Below are positions 23,017 to 31,274 of a DNA stretch of 40,665 nt, in pieces. Made by a program: the position numbers and the translations under genes. The first letter of the stretch is position 1. Each line of letters opens with the position of its first letter. Source of the stretch: a virus. The notes beneath the pieces are model-generated. The model had not been told where the DNA came from. It made no database searches and worked only from the letters and a program-made list of their open reading frames with translations. The stretch is taken from the IMG/VR virus record IMGVR_UViG_3300028025_004032, positions 1 through 40,665 of that record; one strand, written 5' to 3'.

Positions 23017-24420
23017 TTAGATAGTTATACCGAATTTAATTGGATTTTTATATACATTATCATTGAGGAAAAAGTGCCAATTTGCTAAATAACGCCAGCA
23101 ATCCACAAAGTCAGCTCTCTGTGTAGCGTCATCCCTTTTGTCCTTTAGTAGCCCTCCGTCAGCATCTCTTTCAGTATTTTGTAGTTCAAAGATTAAGTTT
23201 TCCATTGACGGGTCTATTAATATATCAGGGTGGTGATAAAATAAATAATTGCAAAGCTCTACGCTATCTTTTACTTTCGGGTTTACACTTGGAGTTTGAA
23301 GTCTCCGACCTAGATTAAATGCTTTGTTTAGTTGTAGTATATTTGACAAACCAGCTGCAGTTTTTTGGCTTCCCGTAGCATCCGTAGTCATGCAAAGCGA
23401 ATGTACATGATTAGGATAATTAGCTTTTATAAAGTCTATTAGTAATTGAGTGTTATGTATTCCGTCCTTTGGTGTGATTTTTATTTCTCTTAAACCTCTA
23501 ATTTTGTGACCATTTGAATCACGATATATTTGAAATACAATACAAGCGAGAGGATTATTGTTAAAATCTATTCCGAATAGCAATGGAATCCCTGAGACCA
23601 TTTCAGTTTTACCGACGTGCTTATTAACGTCAAATGTAGGGAACGCTGGACTTTGCACCTCTCTAATGCCCCATTCACCCTTTGCGTAAGGTAAGTATTT
23701 CGCTGGGTTGGTGAATTTTAAGTTATGATAATGTGCCTTTCGCTCTGGTGGGCAAAATGGATTGTCTTCAAATGTAGTGTGAGTTGCTCGGTACTTAATA
23801 GATAGCTGCTTAATTATCCCATTCTCGACGTAATCGATTATTTTGGTATGGGTAAATGACTTTTCGCTTGTATGGCTAAACCAATCCTTCCATAGCCACC
23901 AGTCTTCTTTCTTATTGACCCCTTTCGGCATTTCAGGATTAAACATGAACACCACTTTTGTTTTGATAGAGTTATGCCTTAGCGTGGTGAGTATCATTGT
24001 CATGTCTTCGCTTGTAATCTGGTCGCCTTCTTCTATCAATGCCATTGTAGGATTCATTAATGACTTGAGCTTGGCTGGTTCGTCAAGACCTCTACAAATG
24101 AAAATGCCATTGTCTAATACTGAGCGCACCTCCATAGGACTTTTGGAGCTATCAAAATATGAATCCAATCTCCATTCTTGAATTATATCTAATACATTTG
24201 AGTAAATAGAATCCTTAATCGTGTCTTTTACCTTACGTATTAATATACATTTAAAGTCTTTGCGAGTCTTCGTGTAATCATATAAGGCTAATTGACTCCC
24301 TGCTTTTGTTTTGCCTGAGTCTCTAGTTCCATATAAGAACTCTATTTGAATGTCATTGTCTTCAAATAAATGCTTATAGCATGGTAAAATCTTATTTACT
24401 AGCGTTCTAGTCGCCTGCAC
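23017..24420 (-). CDS. terL: terminase large subunit
   Basis: 467 residues. Walker A GTRDSGKT at 31-38 and Walker B MALIEEGDQ at 126-134 define the packaging ATPase; the nuclease domain starts near LLFGIDFNNNPLACIVFQ (Asp), with TTDATGSQ and KRDDATQRADFVDCWRY further on supplying acidic metal ligands. It starts at GTG, and the TAGTG overlap with the small subunit gene couples translation. It cuts the concatemer and pumps DNA into the head through the portal. Confidence 0.95.
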   Translation of the reverse strand: MQATRTLVNKILPCYKHLFEDNDIQIEFLYGTRDSGKTKAGSQLALYDYTKTRKDFKCILIRKVKDTIKDSIYSNVLDIIQEWRLDSYFDSSKSPMEVRSVLDNGIFICRGLDEPAKLKSLMNPTMALIEEGDQITSEDMTMILTTLRHNSIKTKVVFMFNPEMPKGVNKKEDWWLWKDWFSHTSEKSFTHTKIIDYVENGIIKQLSIKYRATHTTFEDNPFCPPERKAHYHNLKFTNPAKYLPYAKGEWGIREVQSPAFPTFDVNKHVGKTEMVSGIPLLFGIDFNNNPLACIVFQIYRDSNGHKIRGLREIKITPKDGIHNTQLLIDFIKANYPNHVHSLCMTTDATGSQKTAAGLSNILQLNKAFNLGRRLQTPSVNPKVKDSVELCNYLFYHHPDILIDPSMENLIFELQNTERDADGGLLKDKRDDATQRADFVDCWRYLANWHFFLNDNVYKNPIKFGITI

Positions 24421-24785
24421 TATTCAATAATTATGTTTATTCCTTCTACTGTTGTTTTTTGCTCTATTTGTTTTGGCAGCATCATATCCCTCTTTACTTT
24501 CAATAACAGGTCAAACCATTTAGGGTCTTTGCTGGCTTTATTCCATAAACTTATAGCCATAGCCATATCACTAGGTAGATTTATCCTTACAACTTCTATT
24601 TCATTTCCTGATTTATCTATCTTATTTAATATCGTAAACTTATCAAATTCCATTGCACCGTCATTCGCTGAAATGTCGTCTAGTATATCTGCAAAAGTTG
24701 GTTTTGGTTTGCGACCATTGCTCTCAGGCTGATAGTCTTTGCTGAATTTCTTACCTTTGCCCTTTAAATTATCTATTCTGCTCAT
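24420..24785 (-). CDS. probable terminase small subunit
   Basis: 121 residues, basic N-terminus (KGKGKKFSKDYQPESNGRKPKPTFADIL) with the NGRKP element of DUF5681-type proteins, a helical centre and a C-terminal IEQKTTVEGINIIIE strand. Position directly before and coupled to terL is decisive for the call. It should bind the packaging initiation site. A typical helix-turn-helix is not obvious by eye, so this remains a synteny-based assignment. Confidence 0.65.
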   Translation of the reverse strand: MSRIDNLKGKGKKFSKDYQPESNGRKPKPTFADILDDISANDGAMEFDKFTILNKIDKSGNEIEVVRINLPSDMAMAISLWNKASKDPKWFDLLLKVKRDMMLPKQIEQKTTVEGINIIIE

Positions 24786-24847
24786 TTAATCGTTTTTAGG
24801 TCGTTTTTACTAAATATCATTGTTGATATATAATACCTTCATTATCA

Positions 24848-25114
24848 TTAAAATGGCGTTTCCTCTTTTTTAGGAGCTACAGAAATAGTCTTACTAGAAT
24901 CTATGAACACTACCTTTCCATTACCTGAGAATATTCTAGTGGCTTTTGATTCGCGTTCTTCTTTTGTTTGACCTATCCATTCGCTTACATTGTTTCCGAA
25001 ATTGTCTAATCGGTCATTTATGCTTATTGTAGTGGATATTCCTTTGCCATTCTTTTTGGCTGCTTCTAAAAGTGCTTCTAGTTGTTTGATGCTTCTGTAG
25101 TGATTGATTAACAT
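24848..25114 (-). CDS. hypothetical protein
   Basis: 88 residues, no family recognised. Two helical parts (YRSIKQLEALLEAAKKNGKG and NNVSEWIGQTKEERESKATRI) are followed by a short beta hairpin (GKVVFIDSSKTISVAP). It is preceded by a TATCTTTG promoter at 25151-25158 and stops 62 bases before the small terminase gene. It may be a DNA-binding regulator but nothing identifies it. Confidence 0.55.
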   Translation of the reverse strand: MLINHYRSIKQLEALLEAAKKNGKGISTTISINDRLDNFGNNVSEWIGQTKEERESKATRIFSGNGKVVFIDSSKTISVAPKKEETPF

Positions 25115-25150
25115 ATTGAATTTTTTAAGTGGTTTATTTAATTACTTTTG

Positions 25151-25158
25151 CAAAGATA
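25151..25158 (-). promoter_or_regulatory. -7 promoter with AGTAATTAA extension
   Basis: TATCTTTG on the minus strand, then four bases and AGTAATTAAAT. It lies just behind the stop of the 102-residue gene and 37 bases before the ATG at 25114. Confidence 0.55.
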
Positions 25159-25467
25159 CTAATTTATTTCTTCAACTTCCAGGCTTTTTTCAAAGTCTAA
25201 GCATTGTGATTCGGTCATTAATATCATTTTATACATAACTGAAATCATTGTGAATATCTTTTCATTAGATAGGTCTTCAAATATTGCATTATAGTCTGGA
25301 GTTCGTCTTTTTATATCCAGTTTTAATACATTGGCTTGGTTTCTTATGGCGTTTAGCTTATCCCAGACGCTTCTATCTATATTTGCCTTATTGGTAAATT
25401 CCACTTCATACTTGAGCATTTCTAAGTAGTGGGTTATTCTGTACAATCTTAATGCATCTTCATTCAT
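25159..25467 (-). CDS. hypothetical helical protein
   Basis: 102 residues, helical throughout by eye (DALRLYRITHYLEMLKYEVEF, WDKLNAIRNQANVLKLDIKRR, NEKIFTMISVMYKMILMTE), no family recognised. It overlaps the 77-residue gene upstream by eight bases. A helical bundle with an acidic end could be a small protein-protein interaction module. Confidence 0.6.
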   Translation of the reverse strand: MNEDALRLYRITHYLEMLKYEVEFTNKANIDRSVWDKLNAIRNQANVLKLDIKRRTPDYNAIFEDLSNEKIFTMISVMYKMILMTESQCLDFEKSLEVEEIN

Positions 25468-25693
25468 TTGTTTTGGTTTTAATTACTGAGAAGGTTAGTT
25501 TACGGTTGTCCTTAATCTGTTTGAACATATCTAGGTATAAATAGTCGGTTTCAATTGTATTGAGGTATTCGATAAACTTTTTCTTACCTATTCTTATCTG
25601 ACCATAGTATCTTGGATTCCTTAGTTTCTTTTGCCCTTCTATTGCAGGTTCTCCGAATATGCCTTGTGGGAAGTTTATTTTTGTTTCGTCCAT
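25460..25693 (-). CDS. hypothetical protein
   Basis: 77 residues, not recognised. The N-terminus is PQGIFGEPAIEGQKKLRNPRY, then a basic stretch (QIRIGKKKFIEYLN) and a helix. It has its own promoter element (25714-25721) and heads a three-gene run. The basic middle suggests nucleic-acid contact; that is inference. Confidence 0.55.
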   Translation of the reverse strand: MDETKINFPQGIFGEPAIEGQKKLRNPRYYGQIRIGKKKFIEYLNTIETDYLYLDMFKQIKDNRKLTFSVIKTKTNE

Positions 25694-25713
25694 TGTTTTA
25701 ATTAATTACTTTG

Positions 25714-25729
25714 CAAAATTACAAATTTA
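25714..25729 (-). promoter_or_regulatory. tandem -7 boxes with AGTAATTAA extension
   Basis: TAATTTTG (25714-25721) and, directly upstream, TAAATTTG (25722-25729), both on the minus strand. The first is followed by three bases and AGTAATTAAT, then AAAACAATG into the 77-residue gene at 25693. Confidence 0.5.
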
Positions 25730-25732
25730 TTT

Positions 25733-26086
25733 TTAAATGTCTTTATTATTTATGTAGTTGGTTATTTCGGTTCTGAACTCTTCAAAGCTGCGGCAGATAA
25801 CGTACTTATATTTGGTCAGTTTTACCTTTTTTTCAAATGCTTTCTGGCTTTGAGATTGCACTCCTTTGTCCGTTTTTAGCTCAATTAGCAGTCCATTATA
25901 CTTATCGTTGCCAAATAACAGAATCAAATCAGGGAATCCAGCTCGGCATCCTAATCTTTTAAATAGCGCACCTTCAAACTTAGTTCTGCGACCTCCATTA
26001 GGTGAGTGGTGCAATATGTACATTGGAAATTGTAGGTCAAACCATTTTATGCAGGCTTCCTGTATCGAGTCTTCTAAGTGTTTCAT
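25733..26086 (-). CDS. VRR-NUC domain nuclease
   Basis: 117 residues, a stand-alone VRR-NUC protein. An N-terminal helix with E (LEDSIQEACIKWFD), then HSPNGGRR, RLGCRAGFPDLILL and GLLIELKTDKGVQSQSQK form the PD-(D/E)XK active site: Asp in GFPDL, then Glu and Lys in IELK. Such phage nucleases act on branched or junction DNA in replication and packaging. It lies between a homing endonuclease and small unknown genes. Confidence 0.9.
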   Translation of the reverse strand: MKHLEDSIQEACIKWFDLQFPMYILHHSPNGGRRTKFEGALFKRLGCRAGFPDLILLFGNDKYNGLLIELKTDKGVQSQSQKAFEKKVKLTKYKYVICRSFEEFRTEITNYINNKDI

Positions 26087-26135
26087 ATATCTAATCTATT
26101 TAATGAATATCCGTTTTCCTTTGCCCATAGAGAGT

Positions 26136-26681
26136 TTAAATATGACACCATCTTTTGTTTTTAATTATCTTATGTATTGTTGTGTCTCTAACATTTAATT
26201 TTTTAGCGACCTTTGTTTTATTGAATTTTGGATTAATTTTATTTAGCCTTCTAATAGCCAACACTTGTTTTTCTGTTAATTTAGCGTTTTTAGAATTTTC
26301 CCCTTTTGCATTTATTAATTTTTTTTCTATTGCATGTTTGATGTTTTCAATACGAGAACACCACTCTAAATTATTAAAAACATTGTTTGATTTATTGCCA
26401 TCTTTATGATTTACCTGAGGCTTATTGTCAGGATTTTCTATAAAATGTATAGCAACAAGCCTATGTATATAAAATAATTTTCTTTTATTATTTATTGAAA
26501 CATAAATTTGTTTATATCCTTTTCCATTATCTTGTGACTTGCAAATTCTATCTGATATTGTCCTAAAACCAGATTTTTGAATAAATGAATTTACATTTCT
26601 TTTTTTTCTTTTAACTCTACCTAAATTAGATATTTGATAAAATCCTTGATATTCAGGAATATCCTTCCATATTTCTTCCAT
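26136..26681 (-). CDS. NUMOD4-HNH homing endonuclease, second copy
   Basis: 181 residues from the ATG at 26681 (MEEIWKDIPEYQGFYQISN), which fits the NUMOD4 start; an upstream in-frame GTG at 26726 falls in the structured leader. HNH core HRLVAIHFIENPDN and VNHKDGNKSNNVFNNLEWCS at about 92-130; a C-terminal helix-turn-helix (KVAKKLNVRDTTIHKIIKNK) for DNA binding. Only the HNH core is clearly shared with the copy at 526-1098. The leader with an eight-base stem precedes it. Confidence 0.9.
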   Translation of the reverse strand: MEEIWKDIPEYQGFYQISNLGRVKRKKRNVNSFIQKSGFRTISDRICKSQDNGKGYKQIYVSINNKRKLFYIHRLVAIHFIENPDNKPQVNHKDGNKSNNVFNNLEWCSRIENIKHAIEKKLINAKGENSKNAKLTEKQVLAIRRLNKINPKFNKTKVAKKLNVRDTTIHKIIKNKRWCHI

Positions 26682-26711
26682 ATATTTAAAAAAATAAAGC
26701 CCATTTATTAT

Positions 26712-26799
26712 CATTGAGGGTCTCACTTCTCAAATCAAACAAACAGGCTATGTTCTTTATTCCGCTATTGTGAGACCGCAGATTTTCAATGCAAATATA
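26712..26799 (-). promoter_or_regulatory. promoter and paired leader before homing endonuclease
   Basis: A TATATTTG box (26792-26799) is followed by a leader in which GGTCTCAC (26770-26777) pairs with GTGAGACC (26719-26726); CATTGA and TCAATG (26786-26791 with 26712-26717) form an outer six-base match. The loop is 43 bases. The pairing could fold the leader RNA or mark insertion borders. Confidence 0.5.
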
Positions 26800-26803
26800 A
26801 TAC

Positions 26804-27259
26804 TTATTTTTTTAATTTGTCTATTTTTTTACCTCCGTGAATTTTTGATAGTTGATATTTTTTACTTAATTCTGGATTATTTTCTAGTTCTAAGTTGTGT
26901 TCTAAGCAGCAAGGTTTCCAAGTATCTACGTTTAGATAGTTTATTCCTCTCCCTGCGGTGTGTTCTATTGTGTTGGCTACCTTATTGCAGCCTTCGATAA
27001 AACAAGTGGTATTTTCAGCTAAAAATGTTTTTCTTAGCTTACTATAGTCTTTATTCTCAACTTTCCTTTTATCACTTACTTTTTTAATAGGCTCAGGACT
27101 TTCAAACCATGAATAAAAACATTTGCAGCCTGTAGTCCCTAATCCGAATTTAGAAAAATAGACTTTCATGCCTCCACGCTCAGTATATTCTAATTCTTTA
27201 CCGCAGCCTTTAAAGTTAGCAGCCTTTCCAGTTCCTTTACACTTTTTTAAAATGGACAT
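26804..27259 (-). CDS. HNH/NinG-like zinc finger protein
   Basis: 151 residues. Cysteines at CKGTGKAANFKGCGKEL and GCKCFYSW form an N-terminal metal site; the second half CFIEGCNKVANTIEHTAGRG with PCCLEHN resembles an HNH zinc-knuckle core. The overall architecture recalls lambda NinG (Rap), a Holliday-junction endonuclease used in phage recombination, but the match is by pattern only. It overlaps the ribbon-helix-helix gene by 13 bases. Confidence 0.6.
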   Translation of the reverse strand: MSILKKCKGTGKAANFKGCGKELEYTERGGMKVYFSKFGLGTTGCKCFYSWFESPEPIKKVSDKRKVENKDYSKLRKTFLAENTTCFIEGCNKVANTIEHTAGRGINYLNVDTWKPCCLEHNLELENNPELSKKYQLSKIHGGKKIDKLKK

Positions 27260-27429
27260 TCTATATTTTTATAGTTAGTTATTATTTCGGCTTTTTCTCG
27301 TTGCAACTTCTCTTTAATTGCATTTCGCACAAACTGAGCTACGTTAACATTATACTCTTTTAATTTATCTAAGGTCTGCTTTTGCTCTTTACTTATCCTT
27401 ATGTTTAATATTTCAGTATTTATCTGCAT
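27247..27429 (-). CDS. ribbon-helix-helix DNA-binding protein
   Basis: 60 residues. The pattern LNIRISKEQKQTLDKLKEY then NVNVAQFVRNAIKEKL matches a CopG/Arc-type ribbon-helix-helix fold: one beta strand and two helices that dimerise to bind an operator. It is a candidate regulator for the early or late promoters of this phage. The gene is followed with overlap by the HNH/NinG-like gene. Confidence 0.8.
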   Translation of the reverse strand: MQINTEILNIRISKEQKQTLDKLKEYNVNVAQFVRNAIKEKLQREKAEIITNYKNIECPF

Positions 27430-27495
27430 TTAGGTTTAATTTGTGTTACAAAAATTTCGTAAAGCAGCGAGTTACCAGCAATGCCACTGATACCG
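27430..27495. other. G+C-richer spacer behind DNA methyltransferase
   Basis: 66 bases between the methyltransferase stop and the ribbon-helix-helix start. It is less A+T-rich than other spacers and contains GGTAACTCGCTGC and a second GTAAC. No terminator or promoter is seen. It may be a relic of acquisition of the methyltransferase. Confidence 0.3.
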
Positions 27496-28209
27496 CTAAA
27501 ATAACCGCAGTTGTGATTTAAAGTCATTAAAACGCTTTTCTTGTTTCTCATAATATTCTTGGTCTATTTCAAATCCTATAAAGTTGAACCCGCCTTTATA
27601 TGCTGCAATCCTACTACTTCCACTTCCTAAATGTGTATCTAAAATCAAATCTCCCTCCTTCGCATATTTTGAAAGTATCCATTCATATAACGCTACTGGC
27701 TTTTGTGTGGGATGTATTCTAATTTCTTTGTCCTTCATATTTTGCTGTAACATTCCATTCCATCGGTAAGTGAATTTCCTAACCGCACTTTCAAAACTTG
27801 TCCAAGCTAATTCACAATCAGCAAAATCTGCAGAGTTTAATTTGTCCCACACAAGCCAGCAACTTGATGGCTGTAATCCAAAATAATTTCCTCCCCAAAT
27901 GATTTGATTTTTAGATACTCTTTGAAGCTCCAAAAAATATTCCTCCGTTGGTATTGCCTTGTCCCAATCTTTTTTTCCATAATCAGTAACCTTTCCTTTG
28001 TTGGAGCTTCCCCACGTTCCTTTGCTTGCGTTAATGCCATAAGGCGGGTCAACTATTGCCAAATCAAAGTGGTTATCGTTAAAGCGTTTTAATGCCTTTA
28101 CACAATCTTCCAAATAAACCTCCGAAGAAGGCACTGCTGGTAACACGTGCTTTGCAAAAGCGGGGGTTTCCGTTTTCAAAGGAACATTCTCGTTAAATAT
28201 ATCATTCAT
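27496..28209 (-). CDS. DNA methyltransferase (beta-class, N6-A or N4-C)
   Basis: 237 residues. DLAIVDPPYGI at about 49-59 is catalytic motif IV; the SAM-binding motif I follows near the C-terminus as THLGSGSSRIAAYKGGFNFIGFEID, and HPTQKPVALYEWIL is the usual preceding helix. This order (IV before I) marks the beta class. No restriction partner is present, so protection from host restriction or gene regulation are the likely roles. Both flanks are G+C-richer than the surroundings. Confidence 0.9.
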   Translation of the reverse strand: MNDIFNENVPLKTETPAFAKHVLPAVPSSEVYLEDCVKALKRFNDNHFDLAIVDPPYGINASKGTWGSSNKGKVTDYGKKDWDKAIPTEEYFLELQRVSKNQIIWGGNYFGLQPSSCWLVWDKLNSADFADCELAWTSFESAVRKFTYRWNGMLQQNMKDKEIRIHPTQKPVALYEWILSKYAKEGDLILDTHLGSGSSRIAAYKGGFNFIGFEIDQEYYEKQEKRFNDFKSQLRLF

Positions 28210-28268
28210 CTTTCTAATTTAATTTAGTGGTTAAATGCCCCGCCTTCGCAAAGCACCATACGTTATAA
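28210..28268. other. G+C-richer spacer before DNA methyltransferase
   Basis: 59 bases with a small minus-strand hairpin around GCTTTGCGAAGGC (five pairs, one wobble) and GGGGC. I see no TAnnTTTG box here. Confidence 0.3.
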
Positions 28269-30029
28269 TCAATCATTGAATGGGTCTATATTTTTTGCAG
28301 TTATCCAATTATGATTGTCCCATGTTGAGCTTTCGTTTACGGTAGGTTCATTAGGTTGAAAGTCTTCTTCAAACCTTCCATTTTTAAAATTATAGCAATG
28401 GTCGGCTATTCCTTGCTCACCTAAATTCTTAAATTTAACTTTCTGCACTGATATAGAACCTTTGTTTATAAATACTCTATTACCATCTTGCTTTCTGCTC
28501 ATAGCTATTCCATAGTCAGTCTTATTCCAAAAGTCAGCCGAACCTGCTATATCGTACATAGTCGGCATAGGAAATTTGCCGTCTTTGTCCTTTTCCAATT
28601 TTCGAGGGTGAGCTACTAAATGTACTAGAACGTCATTAACCTTTGCGAACCATATAATTTTATCCAGCACTTGAGATATGTAGTCTAGTTTAGTTTGACC
28701 AGCTCCGAGCCTGTATTCTAATTTATTGAATGGGTCAATTACGCATATCTTAACGCCTTTTGTTTTTACTAGATATTTGAACTTGTCCAATATATTGTCT
28801 AGTGTGAAGTCATTATCAAGATTAACCCAAAAGAAATTTTTAGCTATGTATTCATGTGCCTCCCAAAATTCAGCTTCCGTTAAAAAGTCTTTTTTAAATG
28901 TTTTTCCGGTTAGCTTTTCAGCTATTTTTGAGTAATGGTATTGAGTAGGGAAGTTTTCAGGTGTCCAATATGCTACCTTCCAGTTGTGTTCAAAGTTTAA
29001 CTTACAATTCACCATGTCTACAAACTCTGACTTACCAGAACTTGGAGTTCCTGTCCACGTTGCTAATCTTTTAGTCTCCCATGTGATTAAAGTATCTAAC
29101 CATTTTAAGCCTGTAATTTTGCCTTTTTGCATTCCTTTCTCGTATAAGTCCATAATGTCGGACAAATAGTCTTCAGCTTCTAATATGCCTTCTATTTTTG
29201 GAACTCTAGCTTTGTTAATGAACTCTTTTAATACTCCATATCCGTTATTCATTAGGCAGTCATTAGCGTCTTTGTATTCGTTAAATTCCACTATATAGCA
29301 TTTCTCAAATCCAAAACGTCTTATTAATTCGGCTCTTAATTCTAATCCTTTTTCATCATTATCCACCGCAATATAGATTTTTTCCATAGCGTCAAATAGG
29401 TTTATGGTCTCATCTAGGTAGCTCATTTTGCCTACGTTCGCTCCATTGGGAACTGATATAACATTTTGAAATCCATCAGCCATAAAGCTAAGTGCATCCC
29501 ACTCACCTTCAACTATTATAATCTCCTTAGTGTTTAGAATAGCATCGTAATTATACCATATCAATTCAGCTCCCTTAGATAGTTTGAAGTTTTTTTTGCC
29601 GTCTCGATACTTTACATTGACAAGTTCACTGTTCCTGTAGTAAGGAAAACAAATACAGCGTTCTATCTTATTTGATTGCGGCATAAATTCCTCTGCGCTG
29701 CTTATTTCCATTTTAATTAGCGTTTCACTGTTAATCATTCGAGAGTGCGCATATTGCACCGCTTTTTCAGATAGCTGAGTTTTGTTTTCAAACTTTGGAA
29801 TTTCATATATAACCTCTTTTGAATATGGCTTGTATTCATGGAATCGAGATTGGCAGTGATTACAATATCCTTGAGCTTTTTCTGCATTGTAGCTAAATGA
29901 CTTTGCACTCTTTTTCCTTCTATCTTGTGCGCAGTCTGGACAAGGTTGTGCATTTTCACCTTGCTTATGAATATCTATTTCAAATATTCTATCTGAGCCT
30001 ACTTTTTTTATTTTAATACTAGAACTCAT
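28269..30029 (-). CDS. TOPRIM primase-helicase, T7 gp4-like
   Basis: 586 residues. A zinc ribbon (CPDC at 30-33, CNHC at 56-59) is followed by a TOPRIM primase core with IIIVEGEWD (170-178) and YIAVDNDEKG (about 219-228), then a RecA-like helicase with Walker A TGTPSSGKS (about 316-324) and Walker B KICVIDPFNKL. The protein would make primers and unwind DNA at the fork. No DNA polymerase is visible in the window. It overlaps the organiser-like gene by 11 bases. Confidence 0.9.
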   Translation of the reverse strand: MSSSIKIKKVGSDRIFEIDIHKQGENAQPCPDCAQDRRKKSAKSFSYNAEKAQGYCNHCQSRFHEYKPYSKEVIYEIPKFENKTQLSEKAVQYAHSRMINSETLIKMEISSAEEFMPQSNKIERCICFPYYRNSELVNVKYRDGKKNFKLSKGAELIWYNYDAILNTKEIIIVEGEWDALSFMADGFQNVISVPNGANVGKMSYLDETINLFDAMEKIYIAVDNDEKGLELRAELIRRFGFEKCYIVEFNEYKDANDCLMNNGYGVLKEFINKARVPKIEGILEAEDYLSDIMDLYEKGMQKGKITGLKWLDTLITWETKRLATWTGTPSSGKSEFVDMVNCKLNFEHNWKVAYWTPENFPTQYHYSKIAEKLTGKTFKKDFLTEAEFWEAHEYIAKNFFWVNLDNDFTLDNILDKFKYLVKTKGVKICVIDPFNKLEYRLGAGQTKLDYISQVLDKIIWFAKVNDVLVHLVAHPRKLEKDKDGKFPMPTMYDIAGSADFWNKTDYGIAMSRKQDGNRVFINKGSISVQKVKFKNLGEQGIADHCYNFKNGRFEEDFQPNEPTVNESSTWDNHNWITAKNIDPFND

Positions 30030-30762
30030 ATTGTTGTTGTTTTAATCTGTCACTTAAACTAGGTTGTGAATCACAGAGCGCAAAATAAGGATTGTTAGAT
30101 ACGAACTCCTTTTTTACATATTCCACTGGTTTGTTTTTTTCATAACCCGCCAAAAATACATCAATGTATAAAACTCCGTCTTTATTTTTTGTATTTAACT
30201 TTGCTGGACTTAAAAACTGAGCATTCCAAAAATTATCTCCCTTTGCCCATTTGATAGCATTTATTATTTGCTCTTTTTTATAGCTGCTTAAAAGTAAAGT
30301 CAAAGTAGATTTTGTTTTTTCTGATAAATATTTACTATCAAATATATTATCTATATCAGTTATAATTTCATTTACATCTTCATTTACAATTAGCTTTTTT
30401 GTAGGTTTGGCTGTAGGTTTAGCTAATGGTAAACCTATAGGTTTTTCTTCTTCTGTATTTTCTTTTTTAGGTCTTCCTCCTAAACTTCCGTTAGTTCTAC
30501 GAGTTCCAACAAAATTAGCTCTTTTTTCAATCTCAATTTCTAATCGTTCATTATAAAATAAGCCATTTTCATCTTTTTTAAATTTAGATAGAATATCATC
30601 CGAAACTATACCTACAGATAACCTAATGGTTTTTTCAGATAAATGTCCAGTTTGATGCTGAATGCAAAGTAAAGAAATGTATTGTCCACGTTCCTCCATA
30701 GTCAAGTTAGTACAACCTGTAAGGAAGTCACTAGAATAAAATAAAAATGCTGGGTCTTTCAT
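30019..30762 (-). CDS. DUF1376-type replisome organiser-like protein
   Basis: 247 residues. The N-terminus (PAFLFYSSDFLTGCTNLTME, then ERGQYISLLCIQHQTGHLS) matches DUF1376-type winged-helix domains found in phage replication initiators; the central linker is Lys/Pro-rich (KPIGLPLAKPTAKPTKK) and the C-terminus ILxxYKKxxIINAIKWAKGDNFW resembles the part that recruits a helicase. It probably loads the primase-helicase encoded right after it. It overlaps the nuclease gene by four bases. Confidence 0.75.
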   Translation of the reverse strand: MKDPAFLFYSSDFLTGCTNLTMEERGQYISLLCIQHQTGHLSEKTIRLSVGIVSDDILSKFKKDENGLFYNERLEIEIEKRANFVGTRRTNGSLGGRPKKENTEEEKPIGLPLAKPTAKPTKKLIVNEDVNEIITDIDNIFDSKYLSEKTKSTLTLLLSSYKKEQIINAIKWAKGDNFWNAQFLSPAKLNTKNKDGVLYIDVFLAGYEKNKPVEYVKKEFVSNNPYFALCDSQPSLSDRLKQQQYEF

Positions 30763-31271
30763 ATTAGCTTATCTTTAAATCCTGAATCAATTAATTTATA
30801 TCCAGAAATATTTTTAAAATTAATTCCATTTACATCGTATGAAACTTTATAAAAGTTAAGGCTTCCATACAAATCATAACATTCGTTATTTAATCTTATT
30901 AGGTCAGGTAAATATATGAAATTTGACATATCTACACTAGTTCCTATTAATGTAATATTAATTCTAAATTCAAAAAAATGTCTTTTATATAAATATTCAG
31001 TAATGCCTTTTGCATATTTAATGGATTGTAAAAAAGTTTGAATATTTACAATGTCTTGCTTAAGTTCAATAATATCTATATCTAATATAGAAGTAGTATT
31101 ACCTTCAATTTCCTCTACAGCTCTACTAAAAGTAACTATGTCAGCAATACCATAGTTTCCTATTTTTAATTGCCTAATTTTTCTACCAAAAATTTCAAGA
31201 CCTTTTTCTTGTAATGCTTGATTTGAACTTTCAAAGACTATGTCTTCTAATTCTTTTTCAGATAATTTCAT
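30759..31271 (-). CDS. PD-(D/E)XK-like nuclease-fold protein
   Basis: 170 residues. An N-terminal helix with Glu (KELEDIVFESSNQALQ) is followed by YGIADIVTFSRA (Asp), and DIIELKQDIVNIQTFLQSIKY (Glu, Lys, Gln), the order of a PD-(D/E)XK core. It is the first gene of the replication block and is preceded by an unusual 117-base leader with interleaved complementary segments. Endonuclease activity is inferred; a similar fold also occurs in inactive regulators. Confidence 0.6.
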   Translation of the reverse strand: MKLSEKELEDIVFESSNQALQEKGLEIFGRKIRQLKIGNYGIADIVTFSRAVEEIEGNTTSILDIDIIELKQDIVNIQTFLQSIKYAKGITEYLYKRHFFEFRINITLIGTSVDMSNFIYLPDLIRLNNECYDLYGSLNFYKVSYDVNGINFKNISGYKLIDSGFKDKLI

Positions 31272-31274
31272 AAT

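Noticed and set aside
27837-28052. 71-codon frame inside the DNA methyltransferase gene on the same strand
   Set aside because: It lies completely within the methyltransferase, whose motifs are intact; it is a shadow frame.
27430-28268. Integron attC-like sites around the DNA methyltransferase
   Set aside because: The spacers contain hairpins and GTAAC/GTTAT pieces, but not the RYYYAAC...GTTRRRY core pair; no integrase is visible.
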